From Mucilaginibacter sp. SG564 (GTDB taxonomy: Bacteria > Bacteroidota > Bacteroidia > Sphingobacteriales > Sphingobacteriaceae): a DNA stretch of 64,000 nt. This document shows positions 52,801 to 60,858 of the stretch, piece by piece. Positions within the stretch are counted from its first letter, which is position 1. The number at the start of each line of letters is the position of its first letter. The position numbers were made by a program, and so were the translations under genes. The DNA is taken from positions 62,001-126,000 of the forward strand of contig NZ_JABGNA010000010.1 of assembly GCF_013149275.1 (NCBI RefSeq). Direction: 5' to 3'. Under the pieces are notes generated by a model. It was not told where the DNA came from. It was given only the letters and a program-made list of their open reading frames with translations, and did no database searches.

Positions 52801-53956
52801 CGACCCACAAATTGCCGTTTTTATCTTCAACAAATTTATTGACGTCTTCAAAAGGTAAACTTCCGGGATCCGAATCAAAGTGTCGGTAAAGCGGGAACCT
52901 GATTATATTTTTATGATAATAACTGACCCCCTGCTTAAACGTGCCGGCCCATATAATGCCTGTCTCATCTTTATAAAGATTCACACTGTTCTGACTAAGT
53001 GACTTGGCATCATCATCACGGTTCAATAAATAGCTGATCGTGAAAGCTTTTTTATCCAGAATATTTATGCCGCCATGATCTGTAGCTATCCATATCAGGT
53101 CATCATCAGCTTGAATAACATTAGTGATGATATTGGACTTAAGTTTGGCACCTACAGATTCTTTATCAATATGCCGAAAAACCCCGCTAGCAGGGCTATA
53201 ATAATAGATACCTAAATCCGAGTTAGGGCTGTATAACCATAAATCGTTATTCTTATCAATGGTCAATGCGTAGTATCCGTCCTTGTTATTGATCGTCTTA
53301 GCGAAAATATCAGTTCGATAGGAAACCGTATTGCGCTTAACATCAAAGCGTTCGACGAAGCCATTCCGGTATATCAACCATATATTACCGGCCGCATCCT
53401 GGCTGATGTCTGCGATAAGACTTGAATATAAAGATGTACCGGAACGATGATCATACCGTGTGGTTGTCCTGCTTGATTCATTATACCGGTAAAGACCAGA
53501 GTCTGGACATACAAACCAAAAGTCGCTTTTCCCGCTGTGGGTTATTTTTGAAACGGCAGGATAAACCGGAAGTTTTAAAGTATTAGCCATTAACTCCATA
53601 TCACTAGTAAACTGTTCCGTTTCGCGATCATAAAAACAATATCCGCTACGAGTTGATATCCATAGCTTTTTGCCCGGACCTTCAAAAATATTGGTTATAA
53701 AGTCGTCGAGAAGAGACCTTTTATCATGAGTATCGTGTTTAAATACTTTAAAGCTGTAGCCATCGTAGCGGTTAAGACCAGATGCAGTACCAAACCACAT
53801 AAAACCTTCGGAATCTTTAAAAATGCAGTTAACCTGATTGTGTGATAAACCATTGCTTCTATTCAACTGCGAGAACTGATATTTACTATTTTGTGCAAAA
53901 ACAGCAGGAATGGTCAATAGAAGGACAAAAAAGCTTAATGATACTTTATATCTCAT
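49805..53956 (-). CDS. Hybrid two-component system regulator (HTCS)
   Basis: 1383 residues; signal peptide, then about 13 Reg_prop propeller repeats (xWIGTxxGGLxxF pattern, to about residue 700), a Y_Y_Y domain (about 710-780) and one membrane helix (about 795-815). Cytoplasmic parts follow: HisKA with His in NVSHEFRTPLS, HATPase (DTGIGIP, GSGIGLS), a receiver with Asp in VVTDISMPEMSG and Lys in LTKPF, and a C-terminal AraC helix-turn-helix (about 1280-1380). HTCS proteins sense oligosaccharides in the periplasm and activate their own locus. It sits directly before the GH3 arm; the shared promoter module has AraC-like tandem repeats, so this is the likely binder (inference). Confidence 0.96.
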   Translation of the reverse strand: MRYKVSLSFFVLLLTIPAVFAQNSKYQFSQLNRSNGLSHNQVNCIFKDSEGFMWFGTASGLNRYDGYSFKVFKHDTHDKRSLLDDFITNIFEGPGKKLWISTRSGYCFYDRETEQFTSDMELMANTLKLPVYPAVSKITHSGKSDFWFVCPDSGLYRYNESSRTTTRYDHRSGTSLYSSLIADISQDAAGNIWLIYRNGFVERFDVKRNTVSYRTDIFAKTINNKDGYYALTIDKNNDLWLYSPNSDLGIYYYSPASGVFRHIDKESVGAKLKSNIITNVIQADDDLIWIATDHGGINILDKKAFTISYLLNRDDDAKSLSQNSVNLYKDETGIIWAGTFKQGVSYYHKNIIRFPLYRHFDSDPGSLPFEDVNKFVEDKNGNLWVGTNGGGLIYFNRKTGSFKQYKYDAGNPNSLSNDIIVSLCIDHDQKLWIGTYFGGLDCFDGKKFIHYKHDDKIAGSIADNRVWSILEDSSHKLWIGTFAAGIQIFDRKKEMFYHPFSQTDIRSPYVSSIFEDRKGNIWVGGYSGIDILIKNTGKVIHCSTNKNDTTSLVSNNINGISQDSRGLIWIATREGLSILNPETRIIRSLTKRSGLPDNAVLDILEDNRGKIWLSTANGLCRITVSTNKTAYSFSFENFDETDGLQGREFNMYAALKTGKGELIFGGGHGFNIFDPLSIHANVNKPKLIFTDFLLFNKSIVANEEFNGHVVLSKAISATREMTLNHSENVFTIEFAALNFFNPNKVKHQYMMEGFDKDWLDADNTTRKATYTNLDGGDYIFKVRAISQEGRWDPDYISLKIKVLPPFWKSTLAYIIYILLIVGVLFLMRRRGIKKIKRQFAVEKEKQEAKLLIEHERQEARRMHELDMMKIKFFTNVSHEFRTPLSLIIAPVDKILKQTEDTEQKYQLQLVNRNAKRLLNMVNQLLDFRKMEVQELRLHALSGDIIGFIKEMAYSFSDIAEKKQIRFMFDSEVEKLVINFDHDKIERIIFNLLSNAFKFTPEGGYVSVLLTVLEKAPEKHLLEIKIIDTGIGIPLDKQEKIFERFFQNDIPDSMVNQGSGIGLSITREFVSLHNGEISVESEPGQGTYFTILLPVDLATEVAEQIPSNKGGIPEPANAGNEGWIQPATGLAKKLTVLLVEDNEDFRFYLKDNLNETFQIIEASNGKEGWQKALALHPNLVVTDISMPEMSGIDLCRKIRNDKRTSHIPVVLLTAITGEEQQLEGLETGANDYLTKPFNFEILLSKLKNILAIQEDMRKTYQKQLDVKPTDVGTDSFDEAFIKKAVQLIEKNIDNADFSVEELSSELCVSRVTLYKRALALTGKSPVELIRSIRLKRAAQLLENPHLTISRISYKVGFKSKKYFVRSFKAEFNCLPSAYIGNKNK

Positions 53957-54190
53957 AGATTTTGGACGATCGGGGTATTCATAATACTCAATTAAAAGAA
54001 TAGGTTATCTGTAATTTACGGAAGATCTTTCAGATATGGATTCGTAAATATCAAATCCAGGATATATAATTTCAAACCATTGAATGATATGGAGATAATT
54101 GCATTGATCCCTATTCATAAAAAATTAAACCTACTATTAAAGTCGTTAAAGTACTGGTAAATAGCTTTGCTGGTAAAACAAATCTGTTAT

Positions 54191-54236
54191 TATCACAAAG
54201 GGATGTCTTAAAATAAGACTGTCCCCTTGTGTGATA
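54191..54236 (-). terminator. Imperfect hairpin downstream of SusD (second locus)
   Basis: TATCACAAAGGGATGTCTTA pairs with TAAGAC...CCCCTTGTGTGATA around AAA, with a few mismatches; about 20 bp after the minus-strand SusD stop. A plausible terminator. Confidence 0.6.
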
Positions 54237-54255
54237 GTAATAATAAATATAGATG

Positions 54256-55818
54256 TTAATACCCAGGATTTTGCACAAGCTCGGGCGCATTTCTGTCAAT
54301 CTCCGGTTGGGGAATGGGCCAGAAATCATAATTATCAGCATATTTTGTTTTTACCGACGGAAATAACGGATTTTGGACAAAGCCGTTGAGCTTCTGTGTT
54401 GCTATACCCCATCTTCTCAGGTCGAAGTAGCGGATTCCCTCCATGGCAAACTCCACACGCCGTTCGTGACGAATTTTTTCACGCAACTGCGCCTGTGACA
54501 AACCAGCGGGTAATGCCGGCATATTAACCCGTGCTCGTACCAAATTTATCGCACTGTAAACACTTGCATCGGGTCCTGCGGCTTCATTTTGAGCTTCCGC
54601 ATACATCAGCAAAACATCAGCATAACGAAGTAAGACAAAGTCATTATCGCCTTTTGTTCCGTAGTCAGGATCAACCAATGCAGGATCAAGCCATTTTTTG
54701 ACAGGATAATAACCCACAATCCATGAATCTTTCCCAGGAGTACCCACGGCATAAGATCCTGTAAATGGCCAGCCCTGGGCTTTTGTATCGCCAGGAAAAA
54801 ACAGGGTCATCCGCATCCGCGGGTCCCTGTTATCATAGGGTTTTCCCTTTACATAAACGGCGGAGTTGATGGTGTCTTTACCATCCGCAGCTTCATATTC
54901 ATTAACCAGGTCCTGCGTACCCAGTTCACCTTTCCAGCGCAGCAAAGAAACGCTGATGCCATTATCCTGATGAGAGAGGTTCGGCAGTTGGTATTTCACC
55001 GAAAACATGATCTCAGGGCTGTTGTTTTGAGCCGGTTTATAGAAGTTACCCGGGTAAGAATTACTCAAAGAGAATTTTGCACCGGTTATAATTTGATTGG
55101 CGAGGGTGGCGGCCTCTGTATACTTCTTCTCGAACAACAAAGCCCTAACTTTATATCCCTGCGCGGTACCCTTAACCGCATGCCCGCTGCTGTATGCAAC
55201 ATCCGGCAAACCGGCTATTGCCAGGTCCAGGTCGGCCTCAACCAACTTTAAAACATCGGCCCTGGTTGACTTGGCCATATGCTTCGTGTAATCAAGGGTA
55301 TATGGATCTGCTGTGGTGATGATAACATTGCCGTACAAAACGGCAAGCCAATAATAATTAAAGGCCCGGAGAAAATACCCTTCGGCTTTGTACTGTTTTA
55401 ATTTATCACCGGTAAGCACCCTATCTACATTAGCCAAGAAATAATTAATGGAAGCTATGGCCCTGTAATTATTAACATAGTATGATGATTGATAAAGATT
55501 ATAGGTATCAAAAACACCAGCTGATAGCCCTGAAGATAGCGCACTTGTTCCACCGCTGTAGTTATATTGCCCATAAGAGTTATCACTAAAATTATCCCAG
55601 GCCACAACCTGGTACTGCGAAGTTGAATAGCTTCCTCCCTGAGCGTATAGAAAGTTGTAACATCCTGTCAAAGCAAGATCTGCATCGCTTTCAGTTTTCC
55701 AGAAATTCTGTGTAGATATTTTATCGGGCGGATTAAGGTTCAATGAACTTTTTTTACAGGATGCCAGCATGACTGATAACATGATCAGCATGACTATATA
55801 CTTATTGTAAAGATTCAT
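54256..55818 (-). CDS. SusD/RagB-family lipoprotein (second locus)
   Basis: 520 residues; lipobox Cys in VMLASCKKSS. SusD pattern: AEGYFLRAFNYYWLAVLYG, VLLRYADVLLMYAEAQNEA, and RHERRVEFAMEGIRYFDLRRWG before a C-terminal FWPIPQPEIDRNP-like end. Starts 20 bp after its SusC. Binds the ligand imported by that transporter; the ligand is unknown, but the GH29 and GH97 genes behind the same kind of operator suggest a fucose- and alpha-galactose- (or glucose-) decorated glycan (inference). Confidence 0.94.
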   Translation of the reverse strand: MNLYNKYIVMLIMLSVMLASCKKSSLNLNPPDKISTQNFWKTESDADLALTGCYNFLYAQGGSYSTSQYQVVAWDNFSDNSYGQYNYSGGTSALSSGLSAGVFDTYNLYQSSYYVNNYRAIASINYFLANVDRVLTGDKLKQYKAEGYFLRAFNYYWLAVLYGNVIITTADPYTLDYTKHMAKSTRADVLKLVEADLDLAIAGLPDVAYSSGHAVKGTAQGYKVRALLFEKKYTEAATLANQIITGAKFSLSNSYPGNFYKPAQNNSPEIMFSVKYQLPNLSHQDNGISVSLLRWKGELGTQDLVNEYEAADGKDTINSAVYVKGKPYDNRDPRMRMTLFFPGDTKAQGWPFTGSYAVGTPGKDSWIVGYYPVKKWLDPALVDPDYGTKGDNDFVLLRYADVLLMYAEAQNEAAGPDASVYSAINLVRARVNMPALPAGLSQAQLREKIRHERRVEFAMEGIRYFDLRRWGIATQKLNGFVQNPLFPSVKTKYADNYDFWPIPQPEIDRNAPELVQNPGY

Positions 55819-55838
55819 AATCGTAAGCGTTAATTGGT

Positions 55839-58800
55839 TTAAAGTTTAATGGATGCACCAAAGGTTATAGTCCTGTTCTGAGGGTAGGTTACATAGGTGC
55901 CATCTCCTACCCGTTCAGGATCCAATCCCGGATATTTACTAATGGTGAATACGTTGTCAGCAGCTACAAAAACGCGAAGGCCCTTAATTGAGATTTTGTT
56001 TAGTAAGGCTGTTGGAAAGGTATATCCAAGCTGAACACTCTTTAACCGGACAAAGGAAGCATCCTTCAGGAAGTAGGTTGAGGGATAATTCTGTACGGCA
56101 GCATAACCATCAGCAACGTATATTTTAGGCATGGTGTTAGAATGATTGGTCGGTGTCCACCGGTTCAGCCAGTCGGTGGTTGGTACCGAGCCTTGCCGGA
56201 AGGGTTCTATCCCCCAGCCGTTAACATAGGCCTTCTGCCCCTGCGAACCATAGATCTGTGCGCTAAAATCGAATCCCTTATAGCCGGCGCCCAAATTTGC
56301 TGAGTACTGATAAGATGGAAACTTTCCGCCAACATAGGTTCTGTCATTAGCATCAATTTTCCCATCGCCGTTAACATCCTTTATTTTTAAATCGCCGGGA
56401 GTGGGTGTAACCGGTTGTTTGGGGGAATTGTCAATCTCGGCCTGAGACTGGAATATACCGCCCCAAACATACATATAATAGGCATCAAGCTCATGCCCTT
56501 CTTCCCTGATGGTATGATCGCTAATGTCCTTTGATCCGTATTTTTCAAGCTTGTTTTTGTACGTTTGCAGGTTTAATCCTACGGTATAGGTAAAATCTTT
56601 ACCAATCCTGTCATTGTACTGAACAGCAAATTCGAAGCCCTTATTCCTCAGGGCGCCATCATTTATGGTTGGCGCGTTCAGGCCGATGTAGTAAGGCACT
56701 TGTGAACCCCTTAAAATATCGAAGGTGTATTTATTGAAATAATCCGCAGAAATAACCAGCTTATCATTAAATACATTCATATCAAGACCAATGTCAACTA
56801 CCCGTGTAGTTTCCCAGGTAAGGTTGGGGTCAACCAATGTGTTGGAAACAAAACCAGAAGTAACTGTGCTGCCAAAAGCATAATTAGCGCCCGATAATGT
56901 GGACTGATAGGGATATGTTCCGATATTCTGATTACCTAATTGCCCCCAGGAACCGCGGATCTTCAAATCATTTAACCAGGAAATATCTTTCAGGAAATTT
57001 TCTTTTGAAATTCTCCATCCGCCCGAAAATGAGTAAAAGGTTCCATAACGGGTATCAGATGGCAATCTGGATGTTCCGTCATATCTGATACTGGCGCTGA
57101 GTAAATATTTGTCTTCGTAATCGTAATTGGCACTGCCATATAAAGAACTGATCGCCCACGCCGAAGATGTGCCACTGTTGGTCTGTCCGTCAGAAGGTCC
57201 CGCGTCAAGTTCTCTCAAAAAATTTGTTACATATTGAGTCCTTGATGCATTGATGTTACTGGCAGTATTTTTCTCCTGCTGAAAGCCTGCAAATGCGGAA
57301 AAATTGTGAGCTCCGATACTCTTTTTATAGGTCAGCTGGCTGTAGTAAACGGTATATAAATTATCCGAATTACCTACATTAAGACCTGGAACTCCGTCAT
57401 CAAGGTTTCCGGCCGGGCTCATATCACTATAATAATACGTAGGTATGATTGGCCTGAAATCATTGAATTTGTAAGTTCCGTAATTAAATCCGGTTTTATT
57501 TTCCCATCGCAGCCCCTTGAAAAGGTCAATATCCAGTGACAAGTTACCTTGCAAATATTTGTCATCTCCTCTGGTACGAATATCCTCACCAACAATTGCC
57601 GCCGGATTTTTATTGCCCAGCTCATTGGAATAGGCTTTCTTGATCCATTTACCATCAACCTGAGCCGGATACAACGGAGATTGCGCCAGCGCTGAAAGGA
57701 ATTGGTCGCCTGCTCCATTTTCAGGCGCGAGCTTTTTGCCATACCGCATCTGTATATCACTTCCAAAAGTTATCCTCTTATTAAGCTTTGAGCTTAAGCC
57801 GAGAGAAAGCGTATATTTTGAATAATCAAACCCTCTCATCACACCGGGCTGATTGGTAATACCAATACCTAGACTATAGGTTGTGCTATCTTTACCTCCG
57901 CTCATGTTCAAATAGTGATTTTGTGTATAGGCGGTACGGAAAATATCGTTAAGCCAGTTATGGTTAGGATATTTTACCCTGTCTGTGGCATTTTGATATA
58001 AATCGATCTGAGCCTGTGTATACAGTGGGGCCAATGAAGAATTGGTACGGGCTTCATTCGATAGTTGCATATACGTTGCGGAGTTGGTTACCACATCAGG
58101 TAGTTTTGTAGCAGTAGAAATGCCGAAATTGTAAGCGTATTGAATCGAAAGACTCCCGGCTTTACCTCTTTTGGTTTTTACAACAATTACACCATTTGCA
58201 CCGCGTGACCCGTAGATGGCCGCAGAGGAAGCATCCTTTAATACCGAGATCGATTCAATATCATTCGCGTTCAATACATCCAGGCTCCCCGGAAGCCCGT
58301 CAACAATAACCAGAGGATTTGAACCCGCGCCACTAAAGGTGCCTGTCCCCCTGATGGTAAGCTGTACATTTTCGGCCCCCGGCTCGCCCGAGCCCTGAAC
58401 AACCTGTAAACCGGGAAGCTTGCCTTGTAATAATGTTGTCGGCGAAGTGGCCACCCGTTTGTTCAGTTCGTCCCCCGAAACTGTTACGACAGCACTGGTC
58501 AACTTATGCTTACTTTGTGTGCTGTACCCTACAACGACTATCTCATTGATGCTTTTAGGCTCTGCTATTAACGTGACATTCAACTCGCTTGTATTTCCGA
58601 CAACGACTTCTTTGTTGATATATCCGATATATCTGAATAACAGCACAGCTTTTTCATTGGGGACGCTCAGTCTGAACTTACCCTCTGTATCGGTGACCGT
58701 ACCATTGCTGGTTCCTTTGATCAAAATACTAACGCCAATTAAGGGTTGCCCTCTTTCGTCAGTAACTTTTCCCGTTATAGTAACTGGAAAATTGTCATTT

Positions 58801-58943
58801 TTTGAAATTTTGGCCACTATATTGAGCCTTCCCTTGCTTTTTGCATACAATGTATCAGAAACACATAGTATAACAAACAGCAACCCGAATGTATACTTCA
58901 TTAACTTATAAAGCACATTGTAGTTCCGTAAAATTTTATTCAT
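55839..58943 (-). CDS. SusC/RagA-family TonB-dependent transporter (second locus)
   Basis: 1034 residues from ATG 58943 (MNKILRNYNVLYKLMKYTFG); the open frame to 59018 adds a non-signal leader. CarboxypepD_reg-like domain (TGKVTDERGQPLIGVSILIKG), TonB-box-like INEIVVVGYSTQSKHKLTSA, plug (LLQGKLPGLQVVQGSGEP; VLKDASSAAIYGSRGANG) and a barrel ending RTITFGASIKL. Pairs with the SusD 20 bp downstream. A 27-bp box identical to one before the GH29 gene lies about 485 bp upstream, facing this gene. Confidence 0.95.
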   Translation of the reverse strand: MNKILRNYNVLYKLMKYTFGLLFVILCVSDTLYAKSKGRLNIVAKISKNDNFPVTITGKVTDERGQPLIGVSILIKGTSNGTVTDTEGKFRLSVPNEKAVLLFRYIGYINKEVVVGNTSELNVTLIAEPKSINEIVVVGYSTQSKHKLTSAVVTVSGDELNKRVATSPTTLLQGKLPGLQVVQGSGEPGAENVQLTIRGTGTFSGAGSNPLVIVDGLPGSLDVLNANDIESISVLKDASSAAIYGSRGANGVIVVKTKRGKAGSLSIQYAYNFGISTATKLPDVVTNSATYMQLSNEARTNSSLAPLYTQAQIDLYQNATDRVKYPNHNWLNDIFRTAYTQNHYLNMSGGKDSTTYSLGIGITNQPGVMRGFDYSKYTLSLGLSSKLNKRITFGSDIQMRYGKKLAPENGAGDQFLSALAQSPLYPAQVDGKWIKKAYSNELGNKNPAAIVGEDIRTRGDDKYLQGNLSLDIDLFKGLRWENKTGFNYGTYKFNDFRPIIPTYYYSDMSPAGNLDDGVPGLNVGNSDNLYTVYYSQLTYKKSIGAHNFSAFAGFQQEKNTASNINASRTQYVTNFLRELDAGPSDGQTNSGTSSAWAISSLYGSANYDYEDKYLLSASIRYDGTSRLPSDTRYGTFYSFSGGWRISKENFLKDISWLNDLKIRGSWGQLGNQNIGTYPYQSTLSGANYAFGSTVTSGFVSNTLVDPNLTWETTRVVDIGLDMNVFNDKLVISADYFNKYTFDILRGSQVPYYIGLNAPTINDGALRNKGFEFAVQYNDRIGKDFTYTVGLNLQTYKNKLEKYGSKDISDHTIREEGHELDAYYMYVWGGIFQSQAEIDNSPKQPVTPTPGDLKIKDVNGDGKIDANDRTYVGGKFPSYQYSANLGAGYKGFDFSAQIYGSQGQKAYVNGWGIEPFRQGSVPTTDWLNRWTPTNHSNTMPKIYVADGYAAVQNYPSTYFLKDASFVRLKSVQLGYTFPTALLNKISIKGLRVFVAADNVFTISKYPGLDPERVGDGTYVTYPQNRTITFGASIKL

Positions 58944-59518
58944 AAATTGGTTTTTATAGAATGGTTTAACAATGGGAATCCCCCCGGGGGTATTCCAGGA
59001 ATGAACAGGCGTGTTCACGACACATCCTGCTTTTTTTCAACTGCTGTTTTTATTTTTCCATAATATGGGGTTTAAGGGTTAAATCGGTTGTCTATCTAAT
59101 TTGGTTTTTGGGTACCTTCACTTACCGTTATTTACAAAGGCGGTATTCGTAATCAAGTACAAAGTCTGTTAAACGACTCCAACATACCAGCACGCGTTTT
59201 GCATTAAATGGTATAATGGCAGGGACTTCTCCTATTTAATTGAGGTTCTTCTTTTCATAATATGTATCTATCGTTGCCCCTTCGGCTATTTTAAATGCTA
59301 TCGATACTTCCATTGGCACAAACGGCAAATGCAAGGACACTTAATCAATTATTTTAAGAGAAGTGCTTCTTTATATTGGTTAAGTCAAACCTACATTAAA
59401 GCAGCTATCCAAAATTTGATTGAAATAGACTTTTTTTTGTAAAAAACCGACTTTAGTATATTTAAAACATTCATATACATTTATATATGTTCTGATAATT
59501 TGCATATTTGTAACCCAG
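58944..59518. other. Divergent regulatory region SusC / AraC
   Basis: 575 bp without a gene. Contains the minus-oriented AraC-type box (59428-59454). A -7-like CATATTTG lies 10 bp before the AraC start. The remainder is AT-rich with no other motif seen. Confidence 0.6.
59428..59454 (-). promoter_or_regulatory. 27-bp box facing SusCD (copy 1)
   Basis: Identical over 27 of 27 bases to 60659-60685 on the opposite strand: core AAAGTCGGTTTTTTAC followed by eight A and GTC. Two AGTC half-sites 21 bp apart resemble tandem AraC-type binding sites. It points at the SusCD genes. Confidence 0.75.
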
Positions 59519-60406
59519 ATGATCAAAAGAAATCTACAGCATACTTTTTCACTCCTGAACGTCGACTACGTAAAGCTTGATTCGAAATGGAATTACAGGA
59601 ATGTGATCAGCCCTTATTACCGGCTCTATTATATCGACGAGGGCGAGGGCGAAATATCAGGCGCAGACAGTTTACTCAAGCTTGAACCCGGTTATCTGTA
59701 TATCATTCCGAGCTTCACCTTATGTAACCTAACTTGCAGTCGTTATCTGGGGCAATACTTTGTTCAGTTTTTCGAGGATTCGATCGACGGAAGTTCATTT
59801 TTCGCCAATAACAGGACTTTATTGAAAACAGAGGCCACGGAAATGGATGTTAACCTTTTTAACAGGCTGCTTCAAATTAATCCCGGCAGGGGAATTAATC
59901 GGTCTGATAACCCCAAAGTTTATGAGAAGGATATTTATTACAAAGAATATCAGGAACTTAACAACCAGCAAAACACTTCAGTATACCTGGAAACCCAGGG
60001 TATCCTGATGCTGTTAACCTCCAAATTCCTGAATCCTCAGCTATTCAAACATCCGGAGCGTAAACTTATCCCGCTAAAAATTGCGGAAACCTTAAATTAT
60101 ATTCTCGTCAATTTACACCTGGATCTTTCGGTGCAGCAACTCGCATCCCGCGTTAATCAAAATGCCGATTATTTTTCAAGGCAGTTTAAACAGCATACCG
60201 GAACCAGGCCCTTGAATTATATTAACGAAAAACGTATTGAGCGGGCACAGTATCTGATGGCAACGAGTAGAATATCTTATTCAGAAATTTGCATTCAAAC
60301 GGGATTTGATAACCTCTCTTATTTTTCCAAAACCTTCAAAAAGCTGACTGGCATGTCTCCCAGCGAATATAAAAAACAGATGTACCTGGTTGGTTTTAAT
60401 CATTAG
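59519..60406 (+). CDS. AraC-family regulator of the second SusCD locus
   Basis: 295 residues. The N-terminal cupin-like sensor (about 20-170; YYRLYYIDEGEGEISG, LEPGYLYIIPSFTLCNL) is typical of sugar-sensing AraC proteins. Two C-terminal helix-turn-helices (about 195-290) follow: LSVQQLASRVNQNADYFSRQFK, and ISYSEICIQTGFDNLSYFSKTFKKLTGMSPSEYKK split over the second unit. It stands between the divergent SusCD and GH29-GH97 units and is flanked on each side by the same 27-bp box in inverted orientation, so it almost certainly controls both (inference). Confidence 0.92.
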   Translation: MIKRNLQHTFSLLNVDYVKLDSKWNYRNVISPYYRLYYIDEGEGEISGADSLLKLEPGYLYIIPSFTLCNLTCSRYLGQYFVQFFEDSIDGSSFFANNRTLLKTEATEMDVNLFNRLLQINPGRGINRSDNPKVYEKDIYYKEYQELNNQQNTSVYLETQGILMLLTSKFLNPQLFKHPERKLIPLKIAETLNYILVNLHLDLSVQQLASRVNQNADYFSRQFKQHTGTRPLNYINEKRIERAQYLMATSRISYSEICIQTGFDNLSYFSKTFKKLTGMSPSEYKKQMYLVGFNH

Positions 60407-60858
60407 CCAATGAGGTAATGGCAGAGGAAATATAACTGTTATTAAAGAATTTAAGATCAGTAGAGTCTGCGTAACCCCTGCAATGTTTTTATAAGCGCCG
60501 GAGCCATAAACGGTCAACGTACAATAGCTTGTGCAATCCATCCGTTTTATTTCAACGTTAACCAGCATTAAATAAAACAGTTACAATAAAAACCAAAACA
60601 TAAATTTTTATTTAATAACCTGGATTCTTTTTGCCAATTCGCATTTCCCCGTAGGCAAAAAGTCGGTTTTTTACAAAAAAAAGTCCCATTAGGTCAATTA
60701 TTTAGATATTATTTCAAAGAAATTTGATTTATCAATTATTGATGGGAATACATCGATTGCGGATCAACCAATTACAGATAAAGCGACTTGTCGAACCTTA
60801 ATAACATTTTGGATGGCAGGTCAGTATAGCTATTTATTACCAATCACCAAATCCAATT
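60407..60858. other. Regulatory region before GH29-GH97
   Basis: 452 bp without a gene. Contains the plus-oriented 27-bp box (60659-60685); no other feature seen. The SusC-side box lies on the far side of the AraC gene. Confidence 0.6.
60659..60685 (+). promoter_or_regulatory. 27-bp box facing GH29-GH97 (copy 2)
   Basis: Exact copy, inverted, of 59428-59454. Similarity continues weakly after the 27 bp (a shared TCAA and TT-GATA). Lies 173 bp before the GH29 start. Confidence 0.75.

Noticed and set aside
58420..58911. 163-codon plus-strand frame opposite SusC
   Set aside because: It lies wholly antisense to the well-supported SusC gene, has no start context or domain, and its composition mirrors the complement of that gene.
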